DNA of 64,000 nt. It comes from Stenopsyche tienmushanensis. Its lineage: Eukaryota; Arthropoda; Insecta; Trichoptera; Stenopsychidae. Below are positions 1 to 9,880 of this stretch, in pieces; position 1 is the stretch's first letter, and each line of letters starts with the position of its first letter. The stretch spans positions 806,001 to 870,000 of the forward strand of contig WACJ01000043.1 of NCBI GenBank assembly GCA_008973525.1, given 5' to 3'. Under the pieces are notes generated by a model, which searched no databases, was not told where the DNA came from, and saw only the letters and a program-made list of their open reading frames with translations. A program made the translations under genes and the position numbers.

Positions 1-60
1 GAAACAGTGGCATAACTACTAATTGGCGAGCTTAGGCGACGCCTAGGGGCAGTAACTGCC
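1..60. repeat. hAT-type terminal-repeat-like fragment
   Basis: From base 6 the sequence reads CAGTGGCATAACTAC, close to CAGTGGCGTAGCTAC at 63411. This CAGTGGCRTARC start is typical of non-autonomous hAT elements in animal genomes. Only one end is visible and no target duplication can be shown, so the call is tentative. Confidence 0.35.
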
Positions 61-473
61 CAATCTATGTATACATATATATAGAGGATAAATATGTTTT
101 TCAAATTATTATATTAACCTTTCCCTTCCGGTGATGTATTTACTACACATCGACTCTAATAATGGGAATATCGATATGAAGTATAATAGATACGGGACTC
201 AGAATTTTTATATTCCTCCGTAATATAATTACGAATCACATCAAAGTATTATAGTATATAAGTATTCATCCGCAGCGATGGAAATAAATAATTTGTCGGG
301 AAATCGGGAATTTTGCGAATTATAGGCCGTGTCTCAGCATAAAGGAATTTTATCAGTCACTTCTAGGTTTTCTTTTACCTTCAAGGTATTTTTTTTATAT
401 TAAACAAATGGACTTATTAGAAATTTTTGATCAATTTTATCAATGTAATTTCTTAAATTATTGAAAATCCCGG

Positions 474-514
474 TCCCGGGATTGGTCCGGGGATGGTTTA
501 ATGCAATCCCGGGA
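474..514. repeat. GC-rich inverted repeat, 11-bp arms
   Basis: TCCCGGGATTG at 474-484 is the exact reverse complement of CAATCCCGGGA at 504-514, with a 19-nt loop, inside very AT-rich DNA. CCCGGGAT-like words recur on both sides of the loop. Probably the core of a degraded MITE. Confidence 0.5.
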
Positions 515-669
515 TCGAAATTTTGTCTCAGGATTGGATTCCCTAATCTTCAGTGTGCATTTGGGAAAAAATATCATAAAATAATGAGTCCAGGGATGGC
601 ACAACATTTAGTTTTTGGTCCCAAAATCGCGTCCCAAATCAGATCCAAGTAGTATTTTTATTAAACAAA

Positions 670-860
670 TTCAAAAATCACTAGCAATTTAACTTGCTAG
701 CCAAATATGTTTGGCAATAATGCCAATATCGCTGTTATGCCCGGTGCACACGAGGCTAGTTTTTCAAGCTAGTAACTATAGCTCCTTGCACTAGCTTAAA
801 AAAGAAGCTAGTTCTGTTTACACGGAGCTAGAATTTGCTAGTTGGTAAAACTGGTCAAGT
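670..860. repeat. CTAG-rich degenerate inverted repeats
   Basis: The words GCTAG/CTAGC occur about ten times in both orientations around GGTGCACACGAGGCTAG (743-759). The arrangement resembles the subterminal repeats of a DNA transposon remnant. The family is not identified. Confidence 0.35.
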
Positions 861-1879
861 GTCTTCTTCATCAAATTTCGCAGATGGTCTGACGGTTTCA
901 ACCCCTTGTCGAATAAAAACATCATTACATATCGCAAGCTTTTCTTTGCAATCTCTGGCCTTGGCATTTTTTTACTGTGAGTAAATTTTGTATGAAAACA
1001 ATGAGATTAGTAAGAAATCCTCAGAATTATAACGCTTTTGATTAAATGATGTCCAAGCAAATCAATAAAAAATGTCATTCCTTTCCGTTTTCCTTATTTG
1101 CTAAGGAAAAGCTCAGGACACGTATTATTGAGAATGTCGAAGCTGACGTGACTCCGTCAAACTGCTGATGATGCTGTTGAAGACGAGATTTGTACAATCG
1201 ACCGAAAATTACTTTCAAATCAAAATACCGGATGCCGACGACGTGTTGAAATACTTTGCAAGAAGGTTTTAGCACGATCGTTTAAGATTACCGGTTATGA
1301 ATGCAATAGATTAAAATTAAATTCGATTTTGGTTCAGTTTGTAATTGTTGATTTATGGCATTGGTTCCCAGACTTTTCGGCCATGACCCAAAAATTGATT
1401 ACAGGTTTGGCTCGCGAATTATTTCTCGAGCTATTTTTCCAAAAATGTTGACAATCTTTTAATGCAGAGAGCCATTGAAGTAGCAATTGAAAGCCATTGT
1501 GGAAGTATCATGGTCCACAAACCATTTAAGTATTTAAAATACATCCGCTTGGATGCCGCACGAACCATCCCCGCCATTGTTGCTATTTCTATTGTTTTCT
1601 ATGACTTTCAACAAGATAGCGTCACAATTGAGATACAACGCAGCAAAAGCAGATAGAAATTTCAACCGAGCTTTAGGAGAAGAATCAATTTATGAGTGAA
1701 CAAAAATGGCGCAAAAAATTAATGATATAAGTTCTAGTAATATGAATCTCGACGATGAGCCTTGAAGATGATTCAAAACTAGTGGAAGCTTGTCCACATA
1801 CAACAGTTGGAGCAAAGTGTTATATCTACGTCTATTTAATAAGAAAAAGTTCCGAAAATAGTTAGGCAATTCAAAGGTT

Positions 1880-2000
1880 CTGCCAAGTTAAACCTTTTTC
1901 ATTTAAAGCCAAACCTTTTTTAATTCAAGTTGCACAGTTTACAGTTGACAGTTTAACTTGAAATGAAAACGGAGGAACCCTCTAAATACTGTACACTTAA
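1880..2000. repeat. AAGTTAAAC-type MITE fragment
   Basis: CAAGTTAAACCTTTTTC at about 1886 and its inverse GTTTAACTTGAAATGAAA at about 1950 match the ends of the element at 39575-39835. A further partial copy lies at 43070-43140. A non-autonomous repeat made of AAGTTAAAC-type subrepeats in both directions. Confidence 0.55.
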
Positions 2001-2029
2001 ACCTTTTTTTGTGCGGTAGATGCGTTCCG

Positions 2030-2245
2030 CCGAAAATCGCACAAAAAAAGCTTTGACTTACACGGAGAATGGAGGAAAAAATTGAGATGTGTTCCATGGA
2101 CTTTAAAAACCGGATAACTTTGAAATAGCCATATAAAATATATCCAAAATCGCACAAAAAAAAGTTAACAAAAAAACAGGAAAACAATAAGGCAATTAAA
2201 AATAGCATTTTTGGTAACATTTAAAGGACGTCTTGCATCATTGGT
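2030..2245 (-). repeat. Dispersed repeat, inverse copy of 61180-61400
   Basis: In reverse complement this stretch follows 61180-61400 closely. Shared landmarks are GATGCAA..ACGTCCTTTAAATGTTACC, the GCGATTTTGGATATATTTTAT stretch and the terminal TTTTTGTGCGAT. It has no coding capacity and belongs to the same family as 41571-41990 and 60766-61400. Confidence 0.6.
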
Positions 2246-2372
2246 AAAATAAGTTTTCTTTCATCGTTCGCAGTTTTTCGTGTTTATCAACTGTTTTTAA
2301 ACCTAAAGTCTTCGATGTTTTACCATTTTATTATCTAATGTAGTTACTAACACGTATTTAATTAAGTAAGTA

Positions 2373-2933
2373 CGGTAGACTCGCTGTAATCCGACCGCAG
2401 TCTAATCCGGCGACCACTGTAGTCCGACATCTCTGTACAAGTATACATTTAAATCACACTGAATCACCTAAATCATAATGAATATTTTTATAAGTTGGCA
2501 AGTGAGTACGGCTAAGGGCGATGCACAATTTATGATACAAAAAGAACCGCGAGAACATTCACCAAATGATTGTGGACCAGGCAAGCGGCAAACTTTCAAG
2601 AAAGCTAAACATCCACCCATGAAGCTTTGTATATGTGGTCTCTTTAGGAAAGAAACAGGCATACACATATTTCTGGAGCCATATTGGCTATGAAAGCAAA
2701 GTTTTTTTACAAGGAGATAAGAAGATTTTGTAGCTAGCCAGGTATTCTATAATATGAAACCTTGTGTTGCCTATGTATATCTAACCATATTTATATTTTT
2801 TCGAATTACAAGTACTCCTTTCAAAAAAAATCCGAACTACAGGGAGTCGGGGGTAGTACACTATAGTCCGACACACTAGACATTCCAACACTACCTTGTA
2901 AAACATTTTTGTCGGATTACCGCGGGTCTGCTG
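2373..2933 (+). mobile_element. pogo/Tigger-like DNA transposon, non-autonomous
   Basis: The 561-bp element is flanked by TA dinucleotides at 2371-2372 and 2934-2935, the target duplication of the Tc1/mariner/pogo superfamily. Its ends are inverted: CGGTAGACTCGCTGTAATCCG on the left, and on the right a sequence whose complement reads CAGCAGACCCGCGGTAATCC. Frames inside 2478-2760 carry a decayed CENP-B/Tigger DNA-binding region: RQTFKKAKHPPM (2590), then ETGIHIFLEPYWL and a frame-shifted EDFVAS. No DDE catalytic domain is present. Related copies lie at 46703-47158, 52170-52718 and, as one end only, at 6098-6235. Confidence 0.75.
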
Positions 2934-2939
2934 TAATTT

Positions 2940-5020
2940 TAAAAAAATGCAATTTTACCTTCCGCTCTTTTCGCAATTACATGCAAAATTTCTCCCGATG
3001 CCAAAAGGGTTAATCATCATAATTATGTGTTAGAAAACATTTAAAAATAATGCAGATGGTTGGGTTTTCCGCGCGAATTTATAGTTCTCAATTTTTACGC
3101 CAGGTGGCCAAGGCGTTATTTAAATTAAATTATTTTAAATTCAAATCATTTTTTAATACAGCCGATAATTAGATTTTTTCAATCCATAAAAAACGGGTCA
3201 CGATCTGCCTGATGATCGATTCCATGTCGAAATTTCAAAAAAACTGACAGATTTTTTGTTGTTGTTAATTTTTTCGCCCGATTACGATATCGTCCTAAAA
3301 CGTCAACAAAATGAAAATGCCAACCGACATTTTTTAGTCGCATTTCAATCACAATGGTGTGTCAACACATCGAATTTCTTTCATCAGGGTCAAATTTCAT
3401 TACAACGAAAATCGAAAACAGATTCGTGAATCACTCCATTATTCTTCTATTGCGATTCTAGTTCGCATAAAGCCCTCATCGTTTTCAATCAGACCGTTGA
3501 AATCGACATTGTGTAACATATTGTCCGAGATTCGATCCAATTGGGGAAATCGATTTTTTCGATCGGCGCAATTTCTTCCGACCCGACGCGGTTCCAAATA
3601 AAATTTTCATGACTCGAAGACGCTCTCCCATCTTATGATCCGAAGCTTTGAAGAAAGTTTCCTTGTGTGTGCGTTCACAAGCACAGATTCGGACGTACAA
3701 CAAAAAGAGAATGTAACCTGTTCTTCGAGAGTTGCAATCGCTTATTAGTGTTAACAAAAAAGTAGCATTAAACTTGCCGTTTGTCCCGAATTGAAGTTCT
3801 TGTTGATGCTGACCATTTTTCAGTGTAAAAAAATGTTTTCAAAGTCACTCCACTGACACACCACAAGACGACCAACAAACCCCCAACTCTGACCCGTTTT
3901 GTTTGACAAACTTTAATACGTGCGGCTGAGTTCATTGCCATACCACAAAACGGCGTCGTGTTTACTACTTTCAATTTTTGTAATGGCAACATTTTTAAAT
4001 GTACAATAAAGTTTTGGATTACTTTAATCCACAATATCTTAGCATATACTCAATAAAACACCGAAATAAATATTATAAACTAGTCTAAAAAATATATTAT
4101 AATGTAATTTAATATAATTCAAATAAAAAAATATATTTATATTATATTTAAATATAATTATTTAATTAAACATTTTAAAATTATTTGATAATTATTATTA
4201 AGTGTAAAAATACTATAATTTCATCAATAACTCGCTGTTAAATCAAATTAATTATTATATTATATTCGAATTTAATCATTTTTTTATTTACTGGAATTTT
4301 ATTATCATGTGAATTCTTTTATAACGCGTTAAAAATTATACATTCTCATTATTTTTGCATTAACGCACTTTAATCATAATTATTTATAGTTTATGAATAA
4401 ACGCACAAAACGAATGTTTTGTTTTGGCAATAACAAATTTAAACAACGTCCATCGGCTGCCAATTCTTGTTCTGACAAGTTGAACAGCTGTCAGATTCGG
4501 CGGCTGTGAAATTTGAATGCAGACTTGAAAATTTTCACAGTCTGCATTTACTTGATTTCAATCGATATTGATCCACTCATTCATCGTGTGCTACACATTT
4601 TACGGTACTTAAATTTTAATTTACCATTATCTGTCAAATTGGCGTTTAACTTTATCAAGTATCACAAGTGTTAAAGAAATATTGCTAATATTATGCCTGT
4701 GCCATTTTTAAGCGTTGTAAATGTGCTATAATAATAGAACTAAAACCAGATCACAATACGAATGTCTTTAAAAAGATATTTCTTTTCTTAAAATACATGC
4801 ATCAACAACTACTTTTAATATTGGCGTAAAGGGTAAAATTTGTGTAAACATTGTTAAATTTAATGATGTGCTGATGCGCTGAGGCTTCTATGAGTTCTGA
4901 CTTTACTTCAAGCATGAATCTGTACTCAATAAACTTTCTATGGTATTAACAGATTATGCATTAAGGCTACGTGGTTTGTGAGACTCGTATGTGAGTCTTT
5001 TAATTCGCTCTCTTAAAAGT
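2940..5020. other. Intergenic, upstream of XRCC4; no recognised gene
   Basis: Mostly very AT-rich, especially 4040-4340. The block 3300-3760 is less AT-rich and on the minus strand holds a frame with codons such as ..LDRISDNMLHNVDFNG.. ending in TAA near 3442. It has no start codon and no family match, so it is not called a gene. The XRCC4 promoter or a 5' non-coding exon could lie in 4420-4720. Confidence 0.4.
4516..4548. repeat. Near-perfect 33-nt palindrome
   Basis: AATGCAGACT is followed by the self-complementary TGAAAATTTTCA, one extra C and AGTCTGCATT. This gives arms of about 16 bp with one bulged base. It lies about 0.85 kb upstream of the XRCC4 start. Function unknown. Confidence 0.6.
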
Positions 5021-5025
5021 ATTAC

Positions 5026-5310
5026 AGTAGACTCTCAATTATCTGGGCTAATGCTGGGGAGGAAGGGCACGGATAATTGAAAAACATGGATAATCCGAAT
5101 CATCAAATTTTTACTTGGTTTTGAATATGTATTTACATTACAAATTATTATTTCGTTATTTATTAAGAAAAACGCCCATACAAGAGGATTCAAATATAAG
5201 CGGAAATTTTGCTTCCTAAAATCCCTGGTTCCTTGTTGTGGTGGCTGAGAGCAGACATACGACCGCAAACTGTTAATAAAGTTTATATGTTTGAAATAAA
5301 ATTGATCCAA
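5026..5310 (-). mobile_element. pogo/Tigger element end with C-terminal transposase remnant
   Basis: The end reads CAGTAGACTCTCAATTATC, the classic pogo/Tigger terminal sequence, and abuts TA. On the minus strand, 5035-5310 reads ..INSLRSYVCSQPPQQG.., which resembles the YVEQQP segment near the C-terminus of Tigger transposases. A matching terminus in opposite orientation lies at 31660-31728. It ends just upstream of the XRCC4 coding exon. Confidence 0.6.
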
Positions 5311-5360
5311 GTTACGCTAAATACCAAAAAAAATATTTATAGCTAATCTATTAATTGAAC

Positions 5361-7831
5361 ATGTTTTCAGTTGACCCAATGGAGAAAGTTACTGTTACAA
5401 AAGTGAAAATAAACGATGAAATATTTTATGTCAAAGTTGAATGGGATGAAAACGTTATTGTAACATTAATCAACAAAGATCAGATTTGGAATGGAATATT
5501 TCCAGAAGATAAGATTCAACACTTTTATACTAATCTGAGTATGTCTAAGGATCAATATATGAAAAACGTCATAAGAGTGCTGAGTGGTAATATCGAACAA
5601 GGAGAATTTCTATTTGGCTTTGATAATAATGTGTTTGTTTGGAAGAAAGTGGAAAAAACAACCGGTCTAAAAATTCAGCACGGTTCTCTCACTATGGACG
5701 AATATACACCAAGTGGTGGAACTGAAATGATTGCGGATATTCTTTTGGAAATGAAAAACGCTGTTGAAAATGAGTTGAAAACCAAAGACAATGAATTAAA
5801 TGATATAGTTAGAGAACTCAGTAAAATGAAGAAAAAAATGGAAGAAGGTATAGATTTAAAAATGAAAATGGAGGAAGAATTATATGTTAAATTTTTAGCT
5901 TTAATCAATACAAAAAAGCAAAAAATTGCTAATCTAGAAGAATTTATCAATGAATTTGGTAATGGTATGTATATTTAATAGTTATTTTGACACATCCCAA
6001 GATTTGTTTGTTTAACATAATTAATTTGTATAAAGCAGTTTAAAAATTGATTTGCTACTTGTGAATTTTCTGTATATTCAGAAATTTTCACTACACTACC
6101 CTAGACCTGTGGTAATCTGACAAAAACATTTTGCAAGGCAGTGTCAGAGTATTGCCCCCGACACCTTATAGTCTGGTTATTTTTTAGAAAGGAGTACTTG
6201 TAATCTGAATAAATATAAGATTTCATAGTTCATTAATTCGAATCTTCTGTCCAGGTCATGAACCATACATCTTTTCAGCCTAAGCTTGGCTGATTAGCTC
6301 TTCAACAAGGCGGTTGGGATGTGTGTTCAATTTTTTTTGTATTATTGGCTATGGATTTCAATCTCCTGCCTCACTATTGGTATACTTAATTCTCTGTGTA
6401 TCGTTTTGTTTGTCACGCACCATGGAATGTTGCCTATAGTACGCAGCACTTTAGATTGAAAGCATTGGATAATGTCAATATTGGAGTTCGATGCAGTACC
6501 CCAGAGCTGTATTCCGTATGTTCAGATTGGTTTTAATATACTTTTGTATAAGTGTTTTGTTTACTAGGGACAGTTCCGATTTTCGGCCCATTAACCAATA
6601 CAGCATTCTCATTTTGATTTCCAGTTGCTTTTTCTTCTTGCTTATGTGCGTCTTCTACGTTAAACGTCTGTCCAGGTGCATGCCGAGATATTTAACTATG
6701 TCTGCCTGTGACAGTGTGCAGTCATTCAGTAAGACAGGAGGACATGTTTCTCATCTATTCGTCTATTTATGCGCTTTCATTGAGCCATTTTTGTATGTTG
6801 TTGAGGTCGTGTTGGAGCAGTTGAGATGCTATTGCGGGGTCGTTGTCCGTCTGTTGTCAGAATGTCGGCTGTGTATAAAAGCTGCCTTGTGGGATGCTGG
6901 ATTTTATATTGTGCAGTTTGGTGGCTTCATCTTCGTATTTGACGTAGAGTGTTCTATTTGTCAGGTATGATTTGAGTATGAAGAAGTAATTCGTGGGCAG
7001 TTGTTTTCCAATTTTATGTAGCAAGCCCGGATGCCAAACTTTGTCAAAAGTCTGAGTTGCATCCAGGAATGCTGCCAAGCAATATTTTCTGTCTTCTAAG
7101 TCCTTGTGGGTTCTATTAAAGATCCTGTGTAATTGTTCCACAGTCGCGTGTTGTTGACGAAATCCAAATTAGTGATTGGGTATTAGATTGTTTTTCTCAA
7201 TTATTGGCTTAAGTTTCTTCAGTAGTAGTTTTTCAAAAATGTTGGAAATTATTGGGAGTAAGCTGATGGGTCTTTATGATTTGGCGTCAAGTATGTACTT
7301 GCTGAGCTTGGGGATTGGAATAATCTTAGCCATTTTCCATTGCGGGAGGAAATAGCCCATTTTTAGTACCAAGAACTTAAATCCTTTGGTAGGAAGTTCC
7401 TTTACCATTCTTCCCGTAATGAGATCGTAACCAGACGACTTTTTTATGTCAACCTTTGCTATGACTGATTTGACTTATCGCCTTGTGATTTTTTTTAATG
7501 CAAACGGTTGATTTTTTTGTATTTGACGGCCGGCGAATCTCACCTTCGCTTTCTGAAGTATTCATGTTATTTTGTGGAGTGAATACTTCTGTCAAGTAGC
7601 TAGTGAATATTGTCGCTACGACAATAGTAATATTAGTAGAGGGATAAATGGGTCAATTCATTTTTGTTTATGAACAGATTGACACTCACACAAGAAAGAA
7701 AAGAGGAGACTATGAGAACATCTAATAATAACATATTATTAATTTTCTTTTCAGGTATTAATAATTCTGATAGAGCATTGGAGCTTCCCGATCAGAATAG
7801 ATCAGTTTCCCCTTTCCATAATTCAGGATAG
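5361..7831 (+). CDS. Xrcc4: DNA repair protein XRCC4 (NHEJ scaffold), two coding exons
   Basis: XRCC4 is the nuclear scaffold that binds DNA ligase IV and XLF in non-homologous end joining. Coding exons: 5361-5964 and 7755-7831, joined at GGTATGT and TTTTCAG in matching phase; 226 residues, TAG at 7829. Residues 1-110 form the head domain, with the VKVEWDE strand and IWNG in place of the vertebrate AWTG. Residues about 125-195 are a coiled coil. The ligase IV-binding stretch is ELYVKFLALINTKKQKIANL (about 173-192), strikingly like vertebrate DLYKRF..LNEKKTKI. The acidic tail of the 336-residue human protein is missing. An in-frame ATG at 5379 (MEKVTV) also aligns with the human start, and TTTTCAG just before it could be an acceptor for an upstream non-coding exon. 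A nearer donor at 5959 is possible. The intron holds a Tigger end and a jockey-like fragment. AATAAA occurs at 7833 and 7966. Confidence 0.87.
6098..6235 (-). mobile_element. Tigger-like element end, inverted, inside XRCC4 intron
   Basis: Matches the reverse complement of the right end of the 2373-2933 element: AGACCTGTGGTAATCTGAC, then GCAAGGCAGTGT, and finally GAAAGGAGTACTTGTAAT. Only this end is present. The jockey-like fragment follows directly. Confidence 0.65.
6255..7480 (-). mobile_element. Jockey-like non-LTR retrotransposon, decayed RT fragment
   Basis: On the minus strand, reading from 7480 down, the frames give PIPKLSKY..RPISLLPIISNIFEKLL (RT block 1-2), FGFRQQHATVEQLHRI, AAFLDATQTFDKVWHPGLLHKIG (first catalytic Asp region), SYLTNRTLYVKYEDE and IPQGS. 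The C-terminal domain follows with VKYLGMHLDRRLTW and NKTLIQKYI. Frames change several times and stops interrupt it; the FADD box cannot be found in an open frame. It is a dead copy lacking ORF1, endonuclease and 5' RT, lodged in the XRCC4 intron. The plus-strand frame over 6491-6970 is only its shadow. Confidence 0.8.
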
Positions 7832-8635
7832 GAATAAATATATACAATTATCTCTCTGTCATATTTTTATAGCTGTATTGAGTGCCATATGGTGCTAGTG
7901 TAATGTCTTATCTGTTTAAGATTATGTTTTAATATTATATTTTTTTTATAAATACTGTCGAGTCTAATAAATTGATTTGTAGGGTTTTAAATCCACAGTG
8001 TGACTGTTCATGAAATTTGAGATGAATTTAAAATGCTTAAATTATTGTATGATTAGGAATAATATTGTTATATTTATGTATTGTAATGTTTTTAAGAAAT
8101 TGATCCGTCCACACTAGTGGAGGTGCTCTTATATTCTAAACATGTAAACTTGAATAATTTAGTTCAATTTTACAAATGTATAGAAAAATTTACTGTGATT
8201 TTTTTAAAATTAGTAATTTAATTTAAAATGTGTAACTTAAGCGTCAAGGTATCTATAATTACCTTACAAGGATATGCATATAATGTATTTTGCATTTATA
8301 ATTTTGACCATTTTTTATATGAAATAAAATGATTTATACTAAAATTTATAGACTTTTATGTATTTTAATGTAGAGGGAAAAGCGCAGATCTTGTGAAAAT
8401 AGAATGAAAAAGACGGGATTGCTGTACAATTTCGTCAGTGGTAGTTTAAGGAGTATATTCTATAAAAGAGTATTAAACTTTGGATAAATGCACCATTCTC
8501 GTTGTGCATTAAAAAAGCACTACACGTGTCATCAAGTCCAAGTTTATGAACAATATTCCTTTGATTTTACTACTAAAACAAATATCGGACTCTAACAAAC
8601 GGATAATTATGTATTTCCTCTTTTCTCAAGTTTAT
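7832..8635. other. XRCC4 3' flank, no further gene
   Basis: AT-rich. It contains poly(A) signal AATAAA at 7966-7971 and probably the XRCC4 3' end. Positions 8370-8560 are slightly more GC-rich, but no family is recognised. Confidence 0.5.
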
Positions 8636-8775
8636 GGGGGTAGTTCCAGAAGTATCTGACCTGCGTATAGATGGCGGTTGTTTTAAGAAAATTACTATGG
8701 TAGAAAGTATCTACCTTATAAAGCTCAAGTTTGAAGATGCTACATTGTTTATTATTTGTTTGGTAGCCATCAATA

Positions 8776-9060
8776 GTGAACGTTCTCAGTTTTATAAAAA
8801 TTAGTCATCGTTGTTATACTCAGTTCAACCAATATGAAAGTCGAGCTAGATTCTACTCTGGGGTAGTCTGTTCCTTTATTTACAACAGTAAAACATTTAA
8901 CTATAGGGGCATGCCTCTTTTAAATATAGCATATAAATTGCTTACAAGAACTCTGCTGCTCTCTACTAATTGGACGGCTGTTGCTCATTGTGGAGAAACT
9001 TCTCGGAAAATACCAGTGTGGTTTCAGACCTGGTAGGTCTATTGTGGTCTAACTATTTAG
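8776..9060 (+). mobile_element. Non-LTR retrotransposon RT fragment
   Basis: Plus-strand frames read NYRGMPLLNIAYKLLTR, then after a frame change YQCGFRPGR-like codons (9015-9035, GTGTGGTTTCAGACCTGG) and STVV. This matches the conserved RT segment NYRGISLLN..AYK...YQCGFRPGRST. Only about 200 bp survive, with frameshifts. The stretch just before it (8640-8700) resembles a mariner terminus: AAGTATCTGACCTGCGTATA then GATGGCGGTTG. Confidence 0.6.
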
Positions 9061-9189
9061 TCAAACTATTCTGACAACAAATGTGGGAATACAGTGTCGA
9101 TCTAGTACGTGTGTGACTGGATCGGTCAGTGTTGTACGTTCCAACAGAAAAATATAAACAATAATTTGTATTACATCAAAAATTATTGA

Positions 9190-9880
9190 ATAATATATGA
9201 TCCATTCTGTTCTATTACCTTTCTCCATCTCTCCGGAAGCCTCGTAATGCCTTCTTGCCAAAATTTCCCAGGTTTGTTCATCCCAGTCAAATTATAATAA
9301 TTTCTGACGAGGAAAGACACATGAGGCCTGGCGTTATCGTGATGAAAAACAACGCCTCATCTGTTCGCTAATTCTGGCCGTTTTCTGGCAATTGCGTCCT
9401 TTAGATTGTCTAGTTGGAAACAATATTTTGTTGAATTGATCGTTTCACCTTGCTGAAGGAGCTCATAATAAACTACCCCCTTCCAGTCCCACTAAATACA
9501 TAGCAAAACATTTTTTTGGATGTAGGCCAGGTTTAGCTACAGTTAAAGCTTCTCTACCCTTGGTCCGAGACCGTTTACGTTGGATATTCTCATAGAGTAT
9601 CCAACTTTCATCTACTATTATGTCGTTGGAGAAGATCGCATGTTGAAAAACGCTAAAGTTTATTTGAGTCAGTCAGTTCATAAGGAAGCCACACATCTGA
9701 ACGATTGATGTAGTCCAATTTTGTCAGATGATTATGGACGGATGTTCGTGGAATTTCTAACTTGTTAGCTATTTCGCGAACAATATATCGCGGGTTTTCT
9801 TCAACCATGGCTATGATTAGATCTGTGTTAATTCACGAAAGAAACTTATGGGACAACCTAACCCAATTTGAAATTCCCAC
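9190..9880 (-). mobile_element. mariner transposase remnant
   Basis: On the minus strand the frames read LDNLKDAIARKRPELANR, then GVVFHHDNARPHVSFL, the mariner block with the second catalytic Asp, and near 9190-9260 FWQEGITRLPERWRKVIEQNGSY, the usual mariner C-terminus. The third-Asp block (normally YSPDLAPSDYHLF) is missing between them, so there is an internal deletion. Several stops are present. Confidence 0.75.

Larger units (their letters stand above)
61..1875. other. Intergenic, no recognised gene
   Basis: AT-rich DNA whose open frames (all under 70 codons) match no family I know. It holds two local inverted-repeat zones, listed separately. Positions 850-960 and 1070-1280 are somewhat less AT-rich and may be an old degraded transposon, but no domain is legible. 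Confidence 0.5.

Noticed and set aside
5675..5950. 91-codon minus-strand frame
   Set aside because: Shadow of the XRCC4 coiled coil; Phe/Ser/Leu-rich because it is the complement of Lys/Glu-rich codons.
6491..6970. 159-codon plus-strand open frame
   Set aside because: It is antisense to the jockey-like RT fragment, whose conserved blocks read on the other strand.
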